NCBI RefSeq assembly: GCF_021391535.1
Contig: NZ_CP090066.1
Location: 509,501-573,500 of the forward strand
DNA from: Aurantimonas sp. HBX-1
Lineage (GTDB): Bacteria; Pseudomonadota; Alphaproteobacteria; Rhizobiales; Rhizobiaceae
Direction of reading: 5' to 3'
DNA: 64,000 nucleotides
Below are positions 43,771 through 52,742 of the stretch, piece after piece. The number at the start of each line of letters is the position of its first letter. Positions within the stretch are counted from its first letter, which is position 1. The notes beneath the pieces were generated by a model, which ran no database searches, was not told where the DNA came from, and saw only the letters and a program-made list of their open reading frames with translations. The translations under genes and the position numbers were made by a program.

Positions 43771-44765
43771 CGGACATTCACCGCGGCTTTCGGGATGCCG
43801 ACCAGGCGGCGGAATCCGAGGCGCTGTTCGCCTTCCTGGATTCGGCGGATCGCCTCGAGTCCATCGCGATCTGCCGCCGACAGATGCTGGCGCTCTGCCC
43901 GCCGCGGCCGGGAGACCGGATCCTCGATATCGGCTGCGGCATCGGCCATACGACGCTCGCTCTGGCTGGAAGGGTCGGGGATGCGGGCGCGATCGTGGGC
44001 ATCGACAAGAGCCGCTCGCTGGTCGCCGAAGCGCAGCGGCGCGCCGTCGCGCTCTCCGCTTCCGTCACCTACCGGATCGGGGATGCGTCCCGGCTGGATT
44101 TCCCGGACGACCATTTCGACATGTGCCGGACGGAGCGCGTGCTGATGTATGTCGAGACGCCGGAGCGTGCGCTGGACGAGATGGTCCGGGTGCTTCGGCC
44201 GGGCGGCCGCTTCGCCCTGTTCGAGTTCGACTATGACTGCATCGTGGTCGATGCCGGCAACACCGCGCTGACGCGGCACATCCTGCGGCAGGTCGCCAAC
44301 TCGATCCCCAGTCCCTGGATCGGCCGCCGGCTGCCGCGGCTCCTGCGCGAGCGCGGCGGACGGGACATGACGGTCGTTCCCCACATGGTGGCGACGCCGC
44401 TCGCCATGTTCCGCAGGGTCATCGGCGGAACGGTCGGCGCTGCGGTGGAGAACGGCGCCCTCGAGGCAGGCGGGCTGGACGAATGGTGGCGGGATCTGGC
44501 GCGATCCGACACGGACGGCCGGTTCTTCGCCGGATTCTTCGGCTTCATTGTCAGCGGTCGCCTGGCAGTGGAGGAAGCCGGACGCGGAGGCGGCAAGGAG
44601 GAACAGGGCGTCGGTGACGCGGAGCGAGGGCAGGGCATGACGCTCGCCCGGCCATCGGCAGCATTCTGCCGTGAACCGCCTCGGCGGTGGGGCAAGGACC
44701 GCCACGCCGCATTGTCGCATGCCTCGATACGGTCGCTAGCGGCCGGCGAACCCACCAGGGGCTGA
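43767..44765 (+). CDS. SAM-dependent methyltransferase, class I
   Basis: A 332-residue protein whose residues about 45-170 form a Methyltransf_11/25-type domain: ILDIGCGIGHTTLALAG (SAM loop), then VGIDKS, GDASRLDFPDDHFD and VRVLRPGGRFALFEF. The C-terminal third, rich in glycine and arginine, is less conserved and may extend beyond a shorter functional core. GGAGGTCGCC directly precedes the ATG, which lies inside the end of the DJ-1-like gene, so the pair is translationally coupled. The substrate is unknown; UbiE-like small-molecule methylation is typical. Confidence 0.85.
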   Translation: MTDIHRGFRDADQAAESEALFAFLDSADRLESIAICRRQMLALCPPRPGDRILDIGCGIGHTTLALAGRVGDAGAIVGIDKSRSLVAEAQRRAVALSASVTYRIGDASRLDFPDDHFDMCRTERVLMYVETPERALDEMVRVLRPGGRFALFEFDYDCIVVDAGNTALTRHILRQVANSIPSPWIGRRLPRLLRERGGRDMTVVPHMVATPLAMFRRVIGGTVGAAVENGALEAGGLDEWWRDLARSDTDGRFFAGFFGFIVSGRLAVEEAGRGGGKEEQGVGDAERGQGMTLARPSAAFCREPPRRWGKDRHAALSHASIRSLAAGEPTRG

Positions 44766-44833
44766 TTTGAGCAACGCAGGCTGGTGCGCCCGGAGCCCCT
44801 GGCGGGCGGGCCGGCTCGAAGTGGAGAATGGTG

Positions 44834-45316
44834 ATGACCGAACTCGTTCCCTGCCTGTGGTTCGACCGCGGCGAAGCGAAGAAGGCGGCGGAATTCTATG
44901 CCGCGACATTTCCCGACAGCACGGTCGACCGGGTGAATGCGGCGGTGGCCGACTATCCGAGCGGCAAGGAAGGCGACGAACTGACGGTCGAGTTCACCCT
45001 GCTCGGCCGGAAGTTCGTCGGCCTGAACGGCGGACCGATCTTCACGCCGAACGAGGCCGTCTCCTTCATGGTCGTCACCGCGGACCAGGAAGAGACCGAC
45101 CGCTACTGGAACGCGATCGTCGGCAATGGTGGGCAGGAAAGCGTCTGCGGCTGGTGCAAGGATCGCTGGGGCTATTCCTGGCAGATCACGCCGAAGTTGC
45201 TGCTCGACCTCACCACCGGGCCCGATCGCGGCAAGGCCAAGCGCGCCTTCACCGCGATGCTGGGGATGGGAAAGATCGACGTCGCGGCGATCGAGGCGGC
45301 AGCGAGCGAGGCCTGA
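44834..45316 (+). CDS. VOC/PhnB-like protein (3-dmu-9_3-mt domain)
   Basis: A 160-residue protein of the vicinal-oxygen-chelate fold: ELVPCLWFDRGEAKKAAEFY, then FVGLNGGPIFTPNEAVSFMV and WGYSWQITPKLL. This branch was once labelled 3-demethylubiquinone methyltransferase but has no SAM site; most members have no known reaction. GGAG seven bases upstream favours the ATG at 44834 over 44828. It follows the methyltransferase gene by 68 bases and may be cotranscribed. Confidence 0.87.
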   Translation: MTELVPCLWFDRGEAKKAAEFYAATFPDSTVDRVNAAVADYPSGKEGDELTVEFTLLGRKFVGLNGGPIFTPNEAVSFMVVTADQEETDRYWNAIVGNGGQESVCGWCKDRWGYSWQITPKLLLDLTTGPDRGKAKRAFTAMLGMGKIDVAAIEAAASEA

Positions 45317-45461
45317 CCGGCCGCAGGGCACCCGCCGGCGGCCAAGCGGCGTCAGCCTGGCTTTGCGAAGGACGTACCACCCCCGCAGGTCGCATGCAGA
45401 AAAGCATCGGGGGCGGCGAAGCGGCGCCCGCGGATGCCGGGCACGCCCTTTGCGGCCCGGC

Positions 45462-46298
45462 CTACCGTCCGAGGAACAGCGACAGCTGCGGTGCCTCGAT
45501 CATCGAACGGGTGACCCCGCCGAAGATCCATTCGCGCAGGCGGGAGTGGCCGTAGGCGCCCATCATGATCATGTCTGCCTCGACGTCCGTCGCGTGCTGG
45601 CGCAGCACGTCGGCGGGCGGGTTGCCGCCGCTGGGCAGCCGGTCGACGGTGACCCTGGCGCCGTGGCGGGTGAGATAGGTGGCGATGTCGGCGCCGGGCT
45701 CCGGCCCGTCGCCCCATTCGCTCGCCACCGGATCCACCATCGTGACGTGCACCATCTCGGCCGCCGCGAGGATCTCGATGCCCTCCCGCACGGCCCGCGC
45801 CGCCTCGGCGTGCGAGGACCAGGCGACCAGCACGCGCTTCGGCTGCAGCGTCGCGTCGCCCGCCTGCGGCGCCATGAGCACCGGGCGCTGGGCTTCGAAG
45901 AGCGCGCCCTTCAGGGTCGCGGCCTTGAACGGCTCGCTCGACCGCGCGAGTTCGGGACCGACGAAGACCAGATCGGCATAGAGCGCATGCCGCCCGACCT
46001 CCGAGGCGACGGCGGCCTGCTCGGCAAGGCGGCAGTCGAGATCGGTGGAGACATCGCTTTCCGCCAGGATTTCGCTGACGGCGGCCGCTTCCTTGGCGAG
46101 AGTCTTCGCCGCCTCTTCCCGCTCCAGAACCCAGGTTTCCGCCACCATCGCGTATTCGCCCAGCGGCGGCGGTGGCTCGATGCCGAGGACGAGCACCGAA
46201 AGATGCGCCCGGTTTGCCTCGCATAGGCGAAGCGCCGCCGCGAGGTCGCGCTCCGGGCTCTGTGGACCCACGGCGCAAAGCATCGTCCTGAAGCGCAT
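45462..46298 (-). CDS. Universal stress protein (UspA family)
   Basis: A 278-residue protein with a C-terminal Usp domain carrying the ATP-binding motif MGAYGHSRLREWIFGGVTRSM and an N-terminal half that looks like a degenerate Usp repeat (FRTMLCAVGPQSPERDLAAA onward). Two-domain Usp proteins are widespread in alphaproteobacteria and are induced by oxygen limitation or starvation. The start at 46298 gives MRFRTML; a second ATG at 46283 exists. An FNR/FixK-like box lies 76 bases upstream. Confidence 0.9.
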   Translation of the reverse strand: MRFRTMLCAVGPQSPERDLAAALRLCEANRAHLSVLVLGIEPPPPLGEYAMVAETWVLEREEAAKTLAKEAAAVSEILAESDVSTDLDCRLAEQAAVASEVGRHALYADLVFVGPELARSSEPFKAATLKGALFEAQRPVLMAPQAGDATLQPKRVLVAWSSHAEAARAVREGIEILAAAEMVHVTMVDPVASEWGDGPEPGADIATYLTRHGARVTVDRLPSGGNPPADVLRQHATDVEADMIMMGAYGHSRLREWIFGGVTRSMIEAPQLSLFLGR

Positions 46299-46604
46299 CT
46301 TCGATCTCCCGGCAGCCATCGGACCCGTGGGTCCCGCCTGCCAGCAAGTTGGCGATATCGACTGAACTCCACATTGCGCCAGATCAAAGCGGCGCTGGCA
46401 TGCGACCGGTGCTCGCGCGGTCGCCATCTGCGGAACCGGCGCTGCCCGGGAGCGGCACGCCGTGCCGGCCCGGCGGCGGCGAGGGCGGGGCCGCCCCGCG
46501 GTCAGTCGGCGGATTGCGGCCGGCGGTGCGGGCGGTTGGCCTTGAACGCCCGGGCGGCCGGCGCAGTTTGGCGATCGGGGGCAGAGATTGGGAGGAGACC
46601 GCGC
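46299..46604. other. 306-base divergent region between UspA and an SAF-domain oxidoreductase
   Basis: No gene seen. Contains the FNR/FixK-like site at 46374, a 15-bp palindrome CGGCACG-C-CGTGCCG at 46453-46467, and GGAGGAG at 46591, which decides the GTG start of the next gene. Confidence 0.5.
46374..46387. promoter_or_regulatory. FNR/FixK-like box TTGCGCCAGATCAA
   Basis: The right half is a perfect ATCAA and the left half, TTGCG, is a form often found in FixK/FnrL sites. Its centre lies about 82 bases upstream of the UspA ATG, a suitable distance for activation. Confidence 0.6.
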
Positions 46605-47969
46605 GTGAATCTCTACACGAAACTGATGAAGCGCCAGAGCGAGGGCAAGCCGATCCGCGTCGGACTGATCGGGGCCGGGAAATTCGGCTCGATGTTCCTG
46701 TCGCAGGTCCGGCACATTCCCGGCATGCATCTCTACGGCATCGCCGACCTGTCCGCGGCGCGCGCGCGGGAGGCGCTGGCCCATACCGGCTGGGATGCCG
46801 ACGCCGTGGTCGCCAGGGACAGCGAGGACGCGCTCGCCTCGGGTCGAACCTTCGTGACAGAGGATCCCGAGGCGCTGATCCGTGCCGCCGGGCTCGACGT
46901 CGTCATCGACGCCACCGGCAGTCCCGCCGCCGGCATCCGCCACGCGCTTCTGGCCGCAGGCCAGGGCCGGCACATGATCATGGTCAATGTCGAGGCCGAC
47001 GTTCTGGCGGGGCCCTATCTCGCCCGGCAGTTCGACAGCGCCGGGCTGGTCTATTCGATGGCCTATGGCGACCAGCCGGCGCTGGTCTGCGAGATGGTCG
47101 ACTGGGCCCGCACCTGCGGCTTTCGCGTGGTCGCCGCCGGCAAGGGCACGAAATACCTGCCGTCCTACGCCGCCTCGACGCCCGATACCGTATGGGGACA
47201 CTACGGGCTGTCGCCGGAAGACGCCAAGGCCGGCGGGATGAACCCGCAGATGTTCAATTCCTTCCTCGACGGGACGAAGTCGGCGCTGGAAATGGCGGCG
47301 ATCTCCAACGCCACTGGCCTGCTGGCGCCGCGCGACGGGCTGAAGTTTCCGCCGGCCGGCACCCATGACCTGGCCGAGGTGCTGAAGCCGCAGGCAGCAG
47401 GCGGCGTGCTGGACGAGGCCCGCATGGTGGAGTGCGTCTCCAGCCTGGAGCGGGACGGCCGGCACGTGTTCGGGGACCTGCGCTGGGGCGTCTATGTCAC
47501 CTTCGAGGCAATGGAGGATGGCGGCAGCGGCGCCGATTACGTGCGCCGGTGCTTCCGCGAGTACCAGGTCGTCACCGACAGCTCCGGCCGCTATGCGACG
47601 CTGTTCCGCCCGTCGCATCTGATCGGTCTGGAACTGCCGATCTCGGTGGCCAGCGCCGCCCTGCGGGGCGAACCCACGGGCCGCACCGAGGCGTTCGTCT
47701 CGGATGTCGTGGCGGTGGCCAAGAAGGCGCTCAGGCCGGGCGATGTCCTTGACGGCGAGGGCGGCTACACGGTCTGGGGGCGCCTCGCCCGCGCCGAGGA
47801 TTCGCTGCGACGAGAGGGCCTGCCGATCGGCCTTGCCCACGGCGTGGCGATGAGGCGGGCGGTGGCCGAGGGCCAGATGCTGACATGGGCCGATGTCGAC
47901 GCGCCGGCGAGCCAGGCCGTCACGATCCGGCGCGCGATGGAGGACGAGGCGCGGCAGGCGCTGGGGTGA
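46605..47969 (+). CDS. NAD(P)-dependent oxidoreductase with C-terminal SAF domain
   Basis: A 454-residue protein. A Rossmann fold opens with VGLIGAGKFGSMF at 19-31 and resembles homoserine dehydrogenase-type and Gfo/Idh proteins. A central catalytic region with KGTKYLPSYAASTPDTVWGHY follows, and the end is a SAF-like domain (ALRPGDVLDGEGGYTVWGRL). Proteins of this architecture occur in sugar-acid and tetritol pathways, but I cannot give a substrate. It starts with GTG and a strong GGAGGAG seven bases before. It is convergent with an exported SMP-30-type protein, possibly a lactonase of the same pathway. Confidence 0.8.
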   Translation: MNLYTKLMKRQSEGKPIRVGLIGAGKFGSMFLSQVRHIPGMHLYGIADLSAARAREALAHTGWDADAVVARDSEDALASGRTFVTEDPEALIRAAGLDVVIDATGSPAAGIRHALLAAGQGRHMIMVNVEADVLAGPYLARQFDSAGLVYSMAYGDQPALVCEMVDWARTCGFRVVAAGKGTKYLPSYAASTPDTVWGHYGLSPEDAKAGGMNPQMFNSFLDGTKSALEMAAISNATGLLAPRDGLKFPPAGTHDLAEVLKPQAAGGVLDEARMVECVSSLERDGRHVFGDLRWGVYVTFEAMEDGGSGADYVRRCFREYQVVTDSSGRYATLFRPSHLIGLELPISVASAALRGEPTGRTEAFVSDVVAVAKKALRPGDVLDGEGGYTVWGRLARAEDSLRREGLPIGLAHGVAMRRAVAEGQMLTWADVDAPASQAVTIRRAMEDEARQALG

Positions 47970-48087
47970 CGTTCCGGCCCCGGCGTCATGGCGCGCGCCG
48001 TCCCGGCGGGTCCCGGCCCGCAGGAGATGGGGCCGGAAGGCCGGTGCGGTTCGCAGCCCCGCTGGCCTCGCCGGCCCGGAAGCCGCT

Positions 48088-49134
48088 TCAGGCCATATGG
48101 GCGCCCTGGGCGGCGGTGAAGATCGTGTAGATCGACTGGCTGGCGGTCAGCAGCAGCCGGTTGCGGTGCTCGCCGACGAAGGCGAGGTTGGCGCAGCCCT
48201 CCGGCGTCTTGATCTGCCCGATCTTGACGCCGTCGGGAGCATAGACGTGGACGCCGTCCTGACCTTCTCCGGCAAACCCCGTGGCCGCCCAGACATTGCC
48301 GTCCACATCGGCGCGCAGCCCGTCGTGGAAACCGTTCTCGAGGGTCGCGAAGACGCGCCGGCCGGTCAGCCGGCGGCCGTTGTCCTCGACGGTCCAGGCG
48401 ATGATCCGGGACGGCTCGGGATGATGCGTCGCGGCCGAGTCCGCGACGTAGAGGGTCCGGTAGTCGGGCGAGAAGCTGAGGCCGTTCGGCTTGAATATCT
48501 CGTCGGTCAGCCGGGTCACCGTCCCGCCGGCGGCGTCGATGTGATAGACGCTGGTCGGCAGCTCCAGCTCCCGGACATTGCCTTCATAGTACCAGTGGCT
48601 GCCGTAGCCGGGATCGGTGAAGATGATCCCGCCATCGTCGGGATGGACGACCGCGTCGTTGGGCGCGTTCAGCTGCTTGCCCTCGAAGGTCTCGGCGAGC
48701 ACCTCGGGCGGGCCCTGGCGGCCATAGCGGACCACCCTTGCCGTGGAATGCTCGCAGCTGATCTGCCGCCCCTCGCGATCGAACGTGTTGCCGTTCGAAT
48801 AGTTGGACGCGTGCCGGAGCGGCGTCACCGCGCCAGTGACCTCGTCCCATCGCATCTGCCGGTTGTTGGGTATGTCGCTGAAGACAGCATAGCGGCCGAC
48901 GCCGTTCCACGCCGGGCCCTCGGCCCATAGCGCGCCGCTCCATTGCCGCTGCAGCGGCGTGTTGCCGATCATGTACTTGGAGAAGCGCGGATCCAGCACC
49001 TCCCAGGCGTCGTCCGGGTAGCGGGATGGCTGCGGGCCGGGGGGCTCGGCCTGCGCGCGGGCAATGCCCGGGATGGCGAGCGCTGCGCCGAGTGCCGCGC
49101 CGCCGGCCAGAAGTGCACGTCGATCGATGTCCAT
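48088..49134 (-). CDS. Exported SMP-30/gluconolactonase-like protein
   Basis: A 348-residue six-bladed propeller protein with an N-terminal Tat-like signal (DRRALLAGGAALGAALAIPG, cleavage after ARA). SMP-30 motifs include EGPAWNGVGRYAVFSDIPNN, LNAPNDAVVHPDDGGIIFTD and FKPNGLSFSPDYRTLYVADS, giving the metal-binding Glu, Asn and Asp residues. It would hydrolyse a sugar lactone in the periplasm. GGGAGGA precedes the ATG. Its partner may be the SAF-domain oxidoreductase, whose gene ends 118 bases away on the other strand. Confidence 0.88.
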   Translation of the reverse strand: MDIDRRALLAGGAALGAALAIPGIARAQAEPPGPQPSRYPDDAWEVLDPRFSKYMIGNTPLQRQWSGALWAEGPAWNGVGRYAVFSDIPNNRQMRWDEVTGAVTPLRHASNYSNGNTFDREGRQISCEHSTARVVRYGRQGPPEVLAETFEGKQLNAPNDAVVHPDDGGIIFTDPGYGSHWYYEGNVRELELPTSVYHIDAAGGTVTRLTDEIFKPNGLSFSPDYRTLYVADSAATHHPEPSRIIAWTVEDNGRRLTGRRVFATLENGFHDGLRADVDGNVWAATGFAGEGQDGVHVYAPDGVKIGQIKTPEGCANLAFVGEHRNRLLLTASQSIYTIFTAAQGAHMA

Positions 49135-49271
49135 GTCTTCCTCCCGTCGGCCGTCTGCCGATCTTGCGGCCGACTTGCGTTCTCTCCCATTGATCGGCGA
49201 TCGAAGAGTAGGTTGCGCGGAAAGACTTGGCCAGATGCTTCGGGCCGGGAGTGCCGGTGCCAGCCGGCGCC

Positions 49272-51506
49272 CTACTGGGGAGCGGCGGTGTCCGGGCTCC
49301 TGAGCACCGTCTCGGCCGTGCCGGCGCGCAGCAGCTGGTCGATCTCGCGGGCCGGCATCGGACGGGAAAGCAGAAAACCCTGCAGCTGGTCGCACCCCAT
49401 GGCGGACAGCAGCTCCCGCTGCTCGGCCGTCTCGACGCCCTCGGCCGTGGTCTTCATGCCGACCGCCTGCGCCAGGTCGACGATCGCCTGCACGATAGCC
49501 TCGTCGCCCTTGTCGGTCCCGAAACCGGCCACGAAGCTGCGGTCGATCTTCAGGCGTTCGGCATGCAGGTCATGCAGCCGCCCCAGCGAGGAGAAACCCG
49601 TCCCGAAGTCGTCGAGCGCAAATCTGACGCCGAGCCGTCGCAGATGGGCGATGTTGGTCTCGATGTCCGTCGCCCGCTCGCAGAAGGCGCTCTCGGTGAT
49701 CTCCAGCTCCAGCCGTCCGGGAGCCATGCCGTTCGACAGGAGGATCCTCTCGACCCGGGCTGCATAATGGGAGTCGCGCAGCTCAACCATCGAGGCGTTG
49801 ATCGCCACGGTATCCACCAGCCAGCCCCGCGTGTCGATGCAGACCCGCTCAAGGACCCAGGCCCCCAGCTGGAGGATGAGGCCGGACTCCTCCGCCACCG
49901 GGATGAACACGGCCGGAGAGATCGGCCCCTCGGTCGGATGATGCCACCGCACCAGCGCCTCGAATCCGGAGATCGTGCCGTCGTGCGCGCGGATGAGCGG
50001 CTGGTAGTAGACGTCGAGTTCGCCAGGGTTCTCCAGCGCCGCCCGCAGGTCCCGCTCCATGTTGCGGCGGCGCGTCGCGGCTTGGTCGAGCTGCGGATCG
50101 TAGAGCGTGAAGCTGCTGCGTCCGGAGCGCTTGGAGTGATAGAGGGCGACGTCGGCCCGGCGGAACAGTTCCTCCCGATCGTCTCCGGGCTCGGAGGCGC
50201 GGGCTGCCCCGACGCTCGCGCCGATGAAGACCTGGGTGCCCTCGACGTCGAACGGCCGCCGGGTGGTCTCGATCAGTTTGGCGCAGAATTCCTGGACGGC
50301 CTGCGTCGACAGCAGCGAGCGGGTGAGCACGACGAACTCGTCGCCGCCGACCCGCGCCACCGTATCGGCTTCACCGGTCAGACGCCTCAGGCGATCGGCG
50401 AACTCCCGCAGCAGTTCGTCGCCGGCGGGGTGGCCCAGCGTGTCGTTCACCTCCTTGAAGCGGTCGAGGTCGAGATAGATCAGCGTGAGGTGGCCGCCGG
50501 TCCAGCGCTCGCCGATCGCGGCGTCGAACCGTTTGGCCAGCTGGGCGCGATTGGCGAGACCGGTCAGGAGGTCGTGGTGGGCGAGATGGCGGACTTCCGC
50601 TTCGCTCAACGACAGGGTGATCGACCGCCGGCGGAGCGCCGCGAGCAGGCCGGCGAGAACGACAAGGCTCGCCAGGGCAATGCCGAGCATCACCGGGCCG
50701 ACGCGCCACAGCACCGTCGAGCCGGGGCTGAACGGCGTCCAGACGAGATAGCCGAACGGCAGTCCGTCGTCCGTCAGAAGGGTAGCGGATGCCGAGCCCG
50801 CCGATGCATCGGGGATCCAGGAAAACCGCATGTCGTCCAGCAGGTAGTCGCGTTCCAGCCCGGCCACGAAATCGCCGTCGAGATACCGCGCGGCCACGTG
50901 CATGTATTCCTCGCCCGGCACCTGCACCAGGTCACCGGAGTCGGAGACGATCGGCTTGACGCTGAGAATGGCGGGGCGGCCGGCGATGTTGACCAGGTCG
51001 GACTCCCCGATCGTCAGGGTCCGGTCGGACACGCCGTCGGTGTCGCCCGCCGTCAGGCGCGCCCGCAGCGCCTCTACGAGGGGCAGGGTCTGCGCCTGGA
51101 CGGCGGCGAAAGCCGACGGATCCTGTTCGGCGCCGTCCGCAAAGGCATAGACGGAACGATCCTCCTCATCGAGGACGTAGGCATGGTCGTGCCCGAAATA
51201 GCTGGCCATCCAGGACCCGAGATTCACGTCGATCCAGTCCGACTCCCCCGGGTTCCGGACCTCCCTGACGGCATCGTCCCAGACCGTCACGCTCTCCTGG
51301 TCGTGAGCGATCTTCGAGCGGATCTCGGCGACCACGACGTCCACCAGCATGTGCTGGCGGTCGGCCGAGACGCGATCCGACCCCGAGGCGGACCACCACA
51401 GCAGCGACGCCGCGACGCCATTCAGCAGCAACGCCGCAGCCAGTATCGGCAACATCGTCTTCAGGATGAACAGGCGCCGGCTTGGCTGGGCAAAATTGTC
51501 GATCAT
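49272..51506 (-). CDS. Membrane-bound diguanylate cyclase/phosphodiesterase (CHASE4-GGDEF-EAL)
   Basis: A 744-residue signalling protein. Membrane helices near 12-36 and 268-292 flank a periplasmic sensor of the CHASE4 type. A GGDEF domain follows with GGDEF intact at 387-391, then an EAL domain with EAL at 516-518 and downstream DDFGTG. Both active-site motifs are complete, so it could make or break cyclic di-GMP, or switch. In such hybrids the GGDEF part often only regulates the EAL part. It stands alone between an SMP-30-like gene and an ArsR regulator. Confidence 0.93.
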   Translation of the reverse strand: MIDNFAQPSRRLFILKTMLPILAAALLLNGVAASLLWWSASGSDRVSADRQHMLVDVVVAEIRSKIAHDQESVTVWDDAVREVRNPGESDWIDVNLGSWMASYFGHDHAYVLDEEDRSVYAFADGAEQDPSAFAAVQAQTLPLVEALRARLTAGDTDGVSDRTLTIGESDLVNIAGRPAILSVKPIVSDSGDLVQVPGEEYMHVAARYLDGDFVAGLERDYLLDDMRFSWIPDASAGSASATLLTDDGLPFGYLVWTPFSPGSTVLWRVGPVMLGIALASLVVLAGLLAALRRRSITLSLSEAEVRHLAHHDLLTGLANRAQLAKRFDAAIGERWTGGHLTLIYLDLDRFKEVNDTLGHPAGDELLREFADRLRRLTGEADTVARVGGDEFVVLTRSLLSTQAVQEFCAKLIETTRRPFDVEGTQVFIGASVGAARASEPGDDREELFRRADVALYHSKRSGRSSFTLYDPQLDQAATRRRNMERDLRAALENPGELDVYYQPLIRAHDGTISGFEALVRWHHPTEGPISPAVFIPVAEESGLILQLGAWVLERVCIDTRGWLVDTVAINASMVELRDSHYAARVERILLSNGMAPGRLELEITESAFCERATDIETNIAHLRRLGVRFALDDFGTGFSSLGRLHDLHAERLKIDRSFVAGFGTDKGDEAIVQAIVDLAQAVGMKTTAEGVETAEQRELLSAMGCDQLQGFLLSRPMPAREIDQLLRAGTAETVLRSPDTAAPQ

Positions 51507-51673
51507 CGGGTGTCCGTTCCGCGCCAGACGGCGAGGGCCTTCTGCGATCGGTCCGGATGGCCGCCCGAGGAAAAGCACGAGAGGCCATCTCTAGCACGAC
51601 CGGAGCCTCGCGAGGGCTGGAATGTGAGGCCTCTGTTGCCGCACCGGTCCCCACATCCCGCGAGAACCCCGCG

Positions 51674-51702
51674 GCCTGCCGGTCCTTTACGGTCCGGCAG
51701 GC
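51674..51702 (-). terminator. Hairpin downstream of the ArsR-type regulator
   Basis: GCCTGCCGG (51674-51682) pairs perfectly with CCGGCAGGC (51694-51702) around an 11-base loop, 102 bases beyond the regulator stop. There is no U-tract. The rest of the 297-base gap 51507-51803 shows nothing I can name. Confidence 0.4.
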
Positions 51703-51803
51703 GGTCGGAGCGCGGCGATGCGGATCGACTGCCGGCGTACTGCGGATGCCGCTAGGGCATATTCTCCCGTGACTTCGTCAGATGCGGCCCGCCGTCGCAG
51801 CGA

Positions 51804-52610
51804 TCATGCAGAGGCCGGAGCCGCGGGTCTGGCGTCGGCCGGATCGCGGAATTCGTTTCCGGAGGCTGCCGTGATGCGCGCCGGCGATCCCGACGCGGCG
51901 AGGGTGGCAGCCGCCCACACCGGCTCGCACCGGAAGGTCCCGGCGAAGCCGCGCTCGCCGGCATGACTGATCCGCAGCGTCCGGCTGGCCGGCACGCGCA
52001 CGAGCCAGCCGAGCGCGATCGAGCGGTCGAGGATCGCGGCGCCGAGCCTGCCGGCCAGATGCGCGCGGCGCTCGCTCCAGTCGAGGCAGGTCCGGCAGAG
52101 CGGCCGCTTGCCGGCGCCGAAAGTGTCGACATCGATGCCGAAGTCCGAGAGGAATCGGCGGCCCTCGTCGGAGACGATGCCGATGCCGTCGTCGATGTGG
52201 ATGAAGCCTTGCCGCTGCAGCGCATCGGCGATGGCGACGCCGAGCCGGCCGGCCAGATGATCGTAACAGGAGCGGGCAAGCCGCATCGCCGCGTCGCGGG
52301 GGCCGCGCACGCGGGATGGTCCTGAAGCGCTGGAAAGCGCCATCAGCCCCTCCAGCGCTTCGGCGATCTGTGGCGACGCCAGGCGGAAATAGCGATGCCG
52401 GCCCTGCCGCTCGACGGCGAGGAGGCCGCCGTCCTGCAGCCTGGCCAGGTGGCCGCTGGCGGTCTGCGGGGTGACGCCGGCATGGGCGGCGAGTTCCCCT
52501 GCAGTCAGCGCGACGCCGCCCATCAGCGCCGCCAGCATGTTGGCGCGGGCGGGATCGCCCATCAGGAAGGCGGTCGCGGCGATGCTGCTGCCGGTCGGGG
52601 GATCGATCAT
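51804..52610 (-). CDS. ArsR-family winged-helix transcriptional regulator
   Basis: A 268-residue regulator. Residues about 10-85 are an ArsR/HTH_20 winged helix (ALMGGVALTAGELAAHAGVT, SGHLARLQDGGLLAVERQG). The long C-terminal part contains LCRTCLDWSERRAHLAGRLG, whose two cysteines are common in this branch and might sense metal or redox state. It is divergent from an EamA exporter, with a 28-bp inverted repeat 41 bases upstream of its ATG. The effector is unknown. Confidence 0.88.
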   Translation of the reverse strand: MIDPPTGSSIAATAFLMGDPARANMLAALMGGVALTAGELAAHAGVTPQTASGHLARLQDGGLLAVERQGRHRYFRLASPQIAEALEGLMALSSASGPSRVRGPRDAAMRLARSCYDHLAGRLGVAIADALQRQGFIHIDDGIGIVSDEGRRFLSDFGIDVDTFGAGKRPLCRTCLDWSERRAHLAGRLGAAILDRSIALGWLVRVPASRTLRISHAGERGFAGTFRCEPVWAAATLAASGSPARITAASGNEFRDPADARPAAPASA

Positions 52611-52650
52611 GAAAGCCAGGATAAGCGGCACCGGGCCGCTTGTCAGGAGG

Positions 52651-52678
52651 CGATGCTTCGGTGAAGACCGTAGCATCG
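52651..52678. promoter_or_regulatory. 28-bp inverted repeat, candidate ArsR operator
   Basis: CGATGCT-T-CGGT and ACCG-T-AGCATCG flank a central GAAG: eleven of twelve positions pair. It lies in the 132-bp divergent region between the ArsR gene (52610) and the EamA gene (52743). As RNA it would also fold into a hairpin, but the position favours an operator. Confidence 0.65.
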
Positions 52679-52742
52679 TGGCCAGGCGATCCTCTAGCTT
52701 CCGCCAACGCCCAAGCATCTCCTCAGGACCCGAAAGCCCCCA

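Noticed and set aside
46453..46467. CGGCACG-C-CGTGCCG palindrome as a firm operator
   Set aside because: Short GC palindromes are frequent in this genome and there is no second copy or adjacent regulator gene to support it.
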